DNA from: Peromyscus leucopus
Lineage: Eukaryota > Chordata > Mammalia > Rodentia > Cricetidae
Direction: 5' to 3'
NCBI RefSeq assembly: GCF_004664715.2
Contig: NC_051071.1
Span: 87,000,936 to 87,064,935 of the forward strand
Length of the DNA: 64,000 bases
Part shown: one piece after another, positions 57,973 through 64,000 of the stretch
Numbering within the stretch: position 1 is the stretch's first letter
Layout of the letters: the number at the start of each line of letters is the position of its first letter
The notes under the pieces: model-generated
What the model was told of the DNA's origin: nothing
The model's database searches: none
What the model saw: the letters and a program-made list of their open reading frames with translations, nothing else
Position numbers and translations under genes: made by a program

Positions 57973-58280
57973 GAATTGGTCTTGTTTCAACTTGGTATTT
58001 TTTTTTTAAGCACAGATTGTTAAAAGTTCCTGAAAATGTTTTTTTATTTGTCCTAAGGCCTTAGGAATTTTGATGCTACTGTAACTGAGGTTGTTTGCAC
58101 AGGGTACGACTGGACCATGAAGATTAATGCATTTTTGATATGTGATTTCAGTTGCACTTAGTTTAGAATATTTTACTTCAACTTTCTTTATTGAGAAAAT
58201 GTTGTTGCTGATTTTGATGTGACTTGGGTTTCATCTGTGTATGTTGTTTTTCTGATTTCTACAATTTCATGTCTATTCAG

Positions 58281-58632
58281 TGTAGCTGGAGTTATCTCCA
58301 GTCCCGCCTGGGCTGGCAGCCACTCAGCATCAAATAAACACACAGACGCTTATATTATTTAAACTGTTTTGTATTTGGCCTAATGGCTCAGGCTTCTTGC
58401 TATCTAGTTCTTATATCTTAAATTAACCCATTTCTATTAATCTATAACTTGCCACGTGGCTCGTGGCTTACCAGTACTTTGCATCATGCTCTTCATGCTG
58501 GGGGCGGGCAGCATCTCCCTGCTTCAGCCTTCCACCTCCCAGAATTCTCCTCCTCCTTGTCCCACCTACACTATCCTTCCTGCCTGGCTACTGGCCAATC
58601 ATCATTTTATTTATCAATCAATCATAGCAACA
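58281..58632 (-). mobile_element. ERV2-like solo LTR (352 bp), related family
   Basis: Minus-strand termini are 'tgttgctatgattgattg' and 'gataactccagctaca' (TG...CA). A perfect 6-bp duplication 'attcag' flanks it (58275-58280 and 58633-58638). The middle, 'gccacgtggcaagttataga' followed by 'ttaatttaagatataagaac', is clearly related to the 388-bp LTRs at 16850 and 23346, but the ends differ, so it is a sister family. Plus-strand frames of about 70 codons are not genes. Confidence 0.9.
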
Positions 58633-58747
58633 ATTCAGCTTCATTTCCAACCTGTGAGAAGATAAACTGAAATTTTAGTTTGTTGTAAATGATCCTTCAG
58701 GGCCACTTTTAAGTGACGATATGATGCAGAGTTATGGAGAAGAATCT

Positions 58748-58891
58748 CCTTGGCATGGAGTAGATGGAGGGGGAATCAGTGAAGCCTTGAGGTGGGGTAG
58801 ATGGAGGGGATCAGTGAAGCCTTGACATGGATACATGGAGCGTGATCTGTGAAGGCTTGGCGTGAGGTAGATGGGAGGAGATTGGTAAAAG
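58748..58891 (+). repeat. Minisatellite, 35-37 bp unit, 4 copies
   Basis: Units are 58748-58784, 58785-58819, 58820-58854 and 58855-58891. Each starts with a form of 'ccttggcatgg', has 'tagatgg' in the middle, and ends with a form of 'gtgaag'. The copies differ by several bases, so the array is not very recent. The unit matches no family I know. Confidence 0.88.
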
Positions 58892-59557
58892 TATAGCCCA
58901 GAGCTGGCAGGGACATAGTCTGAAACACACCTGTGTGAAGTCTTGTATATGAAAAGAATCTGGCATGAGGAAGGTTAGCAGGAAAAATATAACAAACAGG
59001 ACTCTAAATTGTACCAAGGCCTGAGACCTCTGGGTCACTGCTGACCAAGAGGAACCTAAGAGGGAAGAAACCTTGACCTTCCACTGGGTTAAAGACAAAC
59101 CCAATCAAGGCAATGAAAGAAACGTAATTAAATAAAACTTTCCTGGTCACCAATGCCATAGTTATGCAAGAAATCCATTCACATTTTTAATTAATTCATT
59201 TAACTATTCATTCCATGCATACTCTTGAATTCCTGACATGTGAAAAAGACAGACTTTTTCTGTATGAGTTTCATAAATATTACAGAAATGTTTACCAAAT
59301 TGCATCATTGCATGGTCCCCATCTTTGAGCCTATAACCTCGGTAGGAATAAAGATCAAATCAGGCCTTGGGTATTATTGTGAGAAATATACAACCTGAGT
59401 TTATAGACATGGAGTAGATGAGCATGGCTGGAGTAGTGTGTTCTGAGGATTCTGAGTGCTCTGGCTAGGCAGTGAATTTGGAGGAGGATCATCAGCCAGG
59501 GAAAGATGGACGATCATTTTACTTCCACGGGGCTGCTATACACGGGCACTGTTCCTC
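58892..59557. other. Unique-looking DNA, no gene seen
   Basis: No repeat or exon recognised. Confidence 0.3.
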
Positions 59558-59765
59558 CCCATAAATTCATTTGCTGATGTCCTCTAACCCTAAGATGACG
59601 ACATTAGGAAGTGGGGCTGTCGAGAGGCTATTTGATGAGGAGGGCAGAGTATTCATGAATAGGATTACTGGCCTTACAAAATGAGGCCCAGAGAGATACC
59701 TGATCCTTCTCAGAACTGTGAGGACTAAAGTCTCATGATTTATAAGCAGGTAAGCATCTCATATG
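59558..59765 (+). mobile_element. MaLR-type LTR fragment
   Basis: 'taagatgacgacattaggaa', 'gtggggctg', 'gagtattcatgaataggatt', 'actggccttacaaaatgagg' and 'ctcagaactgtgaggac' occur in the order of MaLR LTRs. Only the first half is recognisable. Confidence 0.6.
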
Positions 59766-60110
59766 TGGCTAGCATGCTGGCACAGTAGCGTGAACAGGCT
59801 ACCAGGCTACCCAGTGCTGCCAGAGGATCAACAACACTGCATTTTTTCAAGTCTGGTTGATGGAGGAATGATTTCCCCGCAGCTATATAACTGTCACCAC
59901 TCAGCTCCTCCCTCTCGTAGCCCCGCTCCCTCCCTGTCAATCCCTCCTCTGTTTTTAGTCTCTGTCACAACTGTTGTCTCTTCTCCCCCTTAGTTTTGTC
60001 TTCTCCAGAATGGTGTATGTGTTCAGTCTGCAGCATCTACAGTATGTAGCGTTGAGCCCAGCTTCTCCCATTAAATGCACTGTAACCAGTTGTTAGCACC
60101 TCCCTGTAGA
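59766..60110. other. Unique-looking DNA, no gene seen
   Basis: No repeat or exon recognised. It ends at the border of the LTR-like element. Confidence 0.3.
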
Positions 60111-60561
60111 TGTAACCAACGGTCTTATTAAATAAGAAACACAGAACCAATGTAAAGAAGAAAGCCAAGAGGTCAGAGCTCAGAGCTAAAACCTTACCCT
60201 TCCTCCTGTGGTGGTCCTACCTCTCTCTCCGAAAGGGACCTACTTCCTGTGTGTTTGTCTTTAATATAGTCTTTCTGTTCTGCCTTCTCATTGGTTGTAA
60301 ACCCAAACATATGACTGCCTTGTCACTGCCTGTATGTACAGCTCTGCTATGGTATTGAGATTAAAGGCATGTGTCTCCAATGCGGGCTGTATCCTTGACC
60401 ACACAGAGATCTACCTAGCTCTTCTACCAAGTGCTGGGATTAAAGGCGTGCGCCACGAACGCCCATCTCTGCTATGGCTTGCTATTAGCTCTGACCCCTA
60501 AGCAACTTTATTTATTAACATACAAATAAAATCACATTTCAGTACAAATAAAATACCACCA
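60111..60561 (-). mobile_element. LTR-like rodent repeat carrying a B1-like module
   Basis: On the minus strand it opens 'tggtggtattttatttgtac' and ends 'ttaataagaccgttggttac' and a terminal 'a', giving possible TG...CA ends. 60355-60475 holds a B1/B4-like antisense module ('agtgctgggattaaaggcgt', 'gcgccac' and a second 'gagattaaaggcatgtgt'). I recall the same combination from other rodent loci, so the SINE-derived module seems fixed in the family. No clear 6-bp duplication was found. Confidence 0.65.
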
Positions 60562-61099
60562 TATTCCTCCCTTTGTATTGACAAGAAGTGTTGGTGTGGT
60601 TGTGATGCACATTTTACCCAGCGGCTTGTTGAAGAACAATTGGGTTGTTTATTAATGATTATTGGTAACCTCATGTCTTTTCACATAGCAATTTCAACAC
60701 TGTACTTTATCTCCCCCCCCCCACACACACACTATTGTATTTGTCAGCCTATATATCAATAAACCCGTTTCCTCTTCAAGTTCAGGTCTAAAGTCGGTTC
60801 ACGAGAATGGGTTAAAAATCGTTAGCACCAAACTCCTTATTTGTTAGCTAAAAGGGGTAGATGACCGTGATAAAATCATTTTTATAGGATCACTTTCAAA
60901 TGGAGGTGGTAAGAACACTAATGGAAAGCAAAGGCTTGGTGGGGAAAAAGGAAACAAGTGTAACTTTTGCCAAATTGGCTGTCAGACAGAACAGTGTTCG
61001 CCATCATTGTTTACAAGGCTGTGCTCTGTGAACTCTAAGGATAGGGGTGAGGAGTTGGAGGGTTTGATACTCAGTTCTTTATCTTCAATTGTTTTAAAA
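60562..61099. other. Unique-looking DNA, no gene seen
   Basis: It contains a C run and (CA)n patch at 60713-60731. No repeat family or exon recognised. Confidence 0.3.
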
Positions 61100-61253
61100 T
61101 ACTTTAAAGTCTGTAATTAATGCATGGCATTATATTATAATGGGAAGGATAAGAGAGAGGAAAAGGGAGTGTAGGGGCAATGGGGGAGGGATATTATGCC
61201 CAACATCCAAGATGTGTTGATGTACTTGTGTGAAATTTAAAAAAAAAGTAGAT
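61100..61253 (+). mobile_element. L1 3' terminal fragment, sense
   Basis: 'atgggggagggatattatgc' followed by 'gtgtgaaatttaaaaaaaaa' is a common L1 3' ending in rodents. Only the last 100-150 bp are recognisable. Confidence 0.55.
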
Positions 61254-62878
61254 AGGAAGGAAAGATAGTATGAGCAAGTCTGTCTGTCTTCAGAGATGTC
61301 AAAACCAAGAGCATATTCTTGGGCAGTATTTGAGAATAAGGCATGGGGATCTCCAAGAGCCAGGCGTCAGCTGCATGGCAGTAATACAAGGAGAGGATCT
61401 AAGATTGAGTTTCCTCAAGAATCACAAAGTCCTTCTTACTGGAATGCCTCAGAGTCTGGGGGACTCAGCAACTTCAAAGGTCGCTCTTGCTCTCAGGTTA
61501 TGAGGTGTGCACATAGGAGTCAGCCTGGCACAAATCCTCTCAGGATTCCCCTTTCTGGTGGTTGCCAGCCCGGCCAGACTGTGTTCACTTAGCCTCCTAA
61601 GATAGTTTAACCAGAAAAGTCATTTCATTACTAACTAAAAACTGTTGAAGACACAGAGAAAACTTCCAGCCTACAAAAACCTCTTACACAAAACTTTATC
61701 TTTTATACTAAAAATGACTTTTCATCATAAAGAACTTTCTACAGAGCCAAGTTTTATGTCAGTATTTTCTGCAGCTAACAATTATTAATGCTGTTAAGCA
61801 ATATAGTGAGAATGGATTTTCACTGATTTCATCGCTACACTCCTGCACAATAATTTTTCAACCACTGTATCTGAGTAAATAGGATTCCCAAACAGAGATG
61901 GTCTGTTTGTGTGTATCATGTTCTGACTTTCTGAGAGGCTAAGAACTATTATATACTTTATTCCCCATTTTCACTATGCCTGGCAAAATTTTCAAATAAG
62001 ATTCTTTATTAATACTTTCATGGTTATGACAATCATAAAATTTAACTAGATAGTAAATTCAGATTTAGGATCTCCAGGGAGTGCTGGATAAACACATAGG
62101 CAATAACAAATAGCAGTTTCCTGTAAGTTTTTATTCTTTATTAAAAACAGAAGTCATTGAAAATAGCTTCTGTGCCTCAGACAAATGTGCAAGGTAGAAG
62201 ATCTTTCCTTGAAAAGAGAAAGAATGTTCTTGAATTTAGTGTCCCATCCAAGATCAGGTCACTGGGCACTGTGGCCTCTACCTATAATGGAAGGGACCCC
62301 AATGAGACTACTGAGCTCGAGTACTCACAGGACATCTCCTTTAGGCCACAAAGTTCCTGTTAATTCTGTACTTCTTTTGTAGAACAGAAAGGCCATAACC
62401 CATCTCTCCTTTCTACTTCCCACCTTCCTGTGGTCAGCAGGTGTGTGTTGATCTGGGAGAGTGGAGGAAAAGACTGTTCAGAACTCTGACTAGATCAGAC
62501 ACTTGCTGGCTTTCATTTCCCGACTTGCTAAGGAAAATTCCCTGCACAATGATCCTGGAAAATGGCAGACATCAGCCAGTGCCATGCTGAGGCTTCTCTT
62601 GCTCTTCAGGATGTGCTACCTCGATGAACAATGCATATTTGTGTTAGTCGCTACCTAACATGGATGGTAATATTAGACTAGAAATACACATTGTGATAAT
62701 GCATGATATTTGTGGGATGCTGAAACTATGGTCTGTACCTGATGGATACCAACCTATGAGTAGAAGAAAATGTTATGATGACTGTTATTGCAAATTCCTA
62801 ACCGTGTATCAAGTGCCATGCTAAATACTACACACACACTATTTCATTTAAACCTCAGATAAATCATCTCTATGGAAG
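61254..62878. other. Unique-looking DNA, no gene seen
   Basis: Two overlapping plus-strand frames (61270-61503, 61296-61592) and two at 62157-62382 have no domain. No repeat recognised. Confidence 0.3.
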
Positions 62879-63063
62879 GATTCTTTCTTTCTTCCTTCCT
62901 TTCTTCCTTCCTTCCTTCCTTCCTTCCTTCCTTCCTTCCTTCCTTCCTTCCTTTCTTTCTTTCCTTCCTTCCTTCCTTCCTTCCTTCCTTCCTTCCTTCC
63001 TTCCTTCCTTCCTTCCTCCTTCATCCCCTCCCTCCCTCCCTCCCTCCCTTCCTTCCTTCCATT
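62879..63063 (+). repeat. (TTCC)n pyrimidine tract, about 185 bp
   Basis: Nearly uninterrupted CTTC repeats with TTTC and CCTC variants, made almost only of C and T. Long frames on both strands across it (poly FLPS and poly KEGR) are simple-sequence artefacts. Confidence 0.97.
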
Positions 63064-63908
63064 CATTCTTCCTTTCAGTTCCTTTTACTAATGAGAAAAC
63101 AGAAGTGAAAACATTTATAGTAACTTTTACAAAGTCATGTATCTAGTAAGAAGTTATATTTAAAGCCAGCTCATTACACATCAAATCCCACCTCTCACTT
63201 ACTCCTCAGTCTACTGAAATCGCTCTAAGGAGCATGGATTCACTTACTTTCCCACTCGCTGAAGGCACTCTGGTTTTGAGTCAGGAGACTGGAGGCTAGA
63301 GAGGACCTACTGATAGAGTTTTCCTCCTAACGCCACCAGGAGCTTTGCAGGTCCTTTTGAATACTTCTGTCAAAAGAGATCTCAGTTCACCTAAGAAAAC
63401 CAATTTAAGTTTTCACGATCTATTATCATTTGTCAAAATGAGTTTTGATGGGAGCCTGAGAGAACAAACTAATCTTTTCTATAGGGTTTTACAATTTATG
63501 AATTCCAAAAGCTGTATTTAGTTTAATCTCCAAACCATCCCCTATGTTAGTTAAGTATGCACTGTATTATAATTATCCTCATTTCACAGATAATGAAGCC
63601 CACCAAAAGATTAAATGACTTTATTCATCCCATTCAATAAGCTTTTATCTGTGCTTTCTACTTTCCTGGTACCTTCCTAACTACCAGCCATACAAGAGTG
63701 AGACAGCCTATCCTTGAGGTCTTTGTACACCACAGCTTTCAAGAGCTCAAATTCCTTCAGTAGTGTTGGTAAGGAGTTATCATCATTCAAGAATTCCAGT
63801 AGTATTCATTATGGTGTTACATGTAGCTGGAGATTTCAGAGCTTTCATAAGTTTATAATAATCTCCACGCATCTGTCAATCTGTGGTTGGAAATATTTCT
63901 AGAGAATG

Positions 63909-63910
<2 letters not shown>
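63064..63910. other. Unique-looking DNA, no gene seen
   Basis: No repeat or exon recognised. Confidence 0.3.

Positions 63911-63984
<74 letters not shown>
63911..63984 (+). repeat. (TC)37 microsatellite
   Basis: Seventy-four bases of perfect TC repeat, ending 16 bases before the end of the window. Confidence 0.98.
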
Positions 63985-63986
<2 letters not shown>

Positions 63987-64000
63987 CACAAACTTATGCC

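Noticed and set aside
62848..63108. Low-complexity frames on both strands
   Set aside because: They are translations of the TTCC array.

Overview
This is rodent genomic DNA, AT-rich and CpG-poor, dense in B1, B2, B3, ID/B4-type SINEs, Lx-like L1 pieces, ERVL-MaLR LTRs and ERV2-like solo LTRs. The B1 copies at 1457-1552 and 19446-19616 carry the form 'agctttgtgcctttcctgga' (or its gcg variant) rather than the mouse-type 'agccctggctgtcctgga'. I associate that with cricetid rodents (hamsters, voles, deer mice), so a cricetid is my best guess; this is recognition from memory, not a database search. Nothing suggests a bacterial, viral or plasmid replicon.

No protein-coding gene can be supported. 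The longest open frames (about 130-152 codons) have no recognisable domains, have codon content like the surrounding DNA, and often run through SINEs, LTRs or microsatellites. The window is best read as intergenic or deep intronic sequence. Real exons shorter than about 60 codons could be present and would not be recognised here.

Layout. 1-7.8 kb: mostly unique DNA with a B3 interrupted by a half-length B1, a MaLR fragment, a B2, an ORR1 LTR and an ID-type SINE. 7.8-8.3 kb: an antisense L1-related piece. 8.3-15.4 kb: about 7 kb with no recognisable repeat. 15.4-25.4 kb: the repeat-rich core, holding ancient antisense L1, a 388-bp ERV2-like solo LTR at 16850, a tRNA-Lys/LTR fusion at 17709-18166, an L1 3' end, a B1, an ORR1, a palindromic TG...CA element at 22799, and a second 388-bp LTR copy inverted at 23346. 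27.7-30.1 kb: a composite rodent repeat with terminal direct repeats, invaded by a twin-primed (5'-inverted) L1. 30.1-45.2 kb: mainly unique DNA with B3-type SINEs, a B1, a MaLR LTR and a (TG)n(CG)n tract. 45.2-49.6 kb: L1 3' ends, another copy of the composite repeat, a B4-type SINE and a polypurine tract. 49.6-64 kb: unique DNA with two minisatellites, L1 3' ends, MaLR and ERV2-like LTRs, B1s and long pyrimidine microsatellites.

The most notable feature is at 17709-18166. A tRNA-Lys(CTT)-like sequence covering tRNA positions 8-73 plus the 3' CCA is joined through 2 bp to a complete TG...CA LTR in opposite orientation. One ancient antisense L1 continues on both sides. This is the arrangement expected of an integrated plus-strand strong-stop reverse-transcription product in which the tRNA primer was copied almost in full, not only the usual 18-nt primer-binding site.
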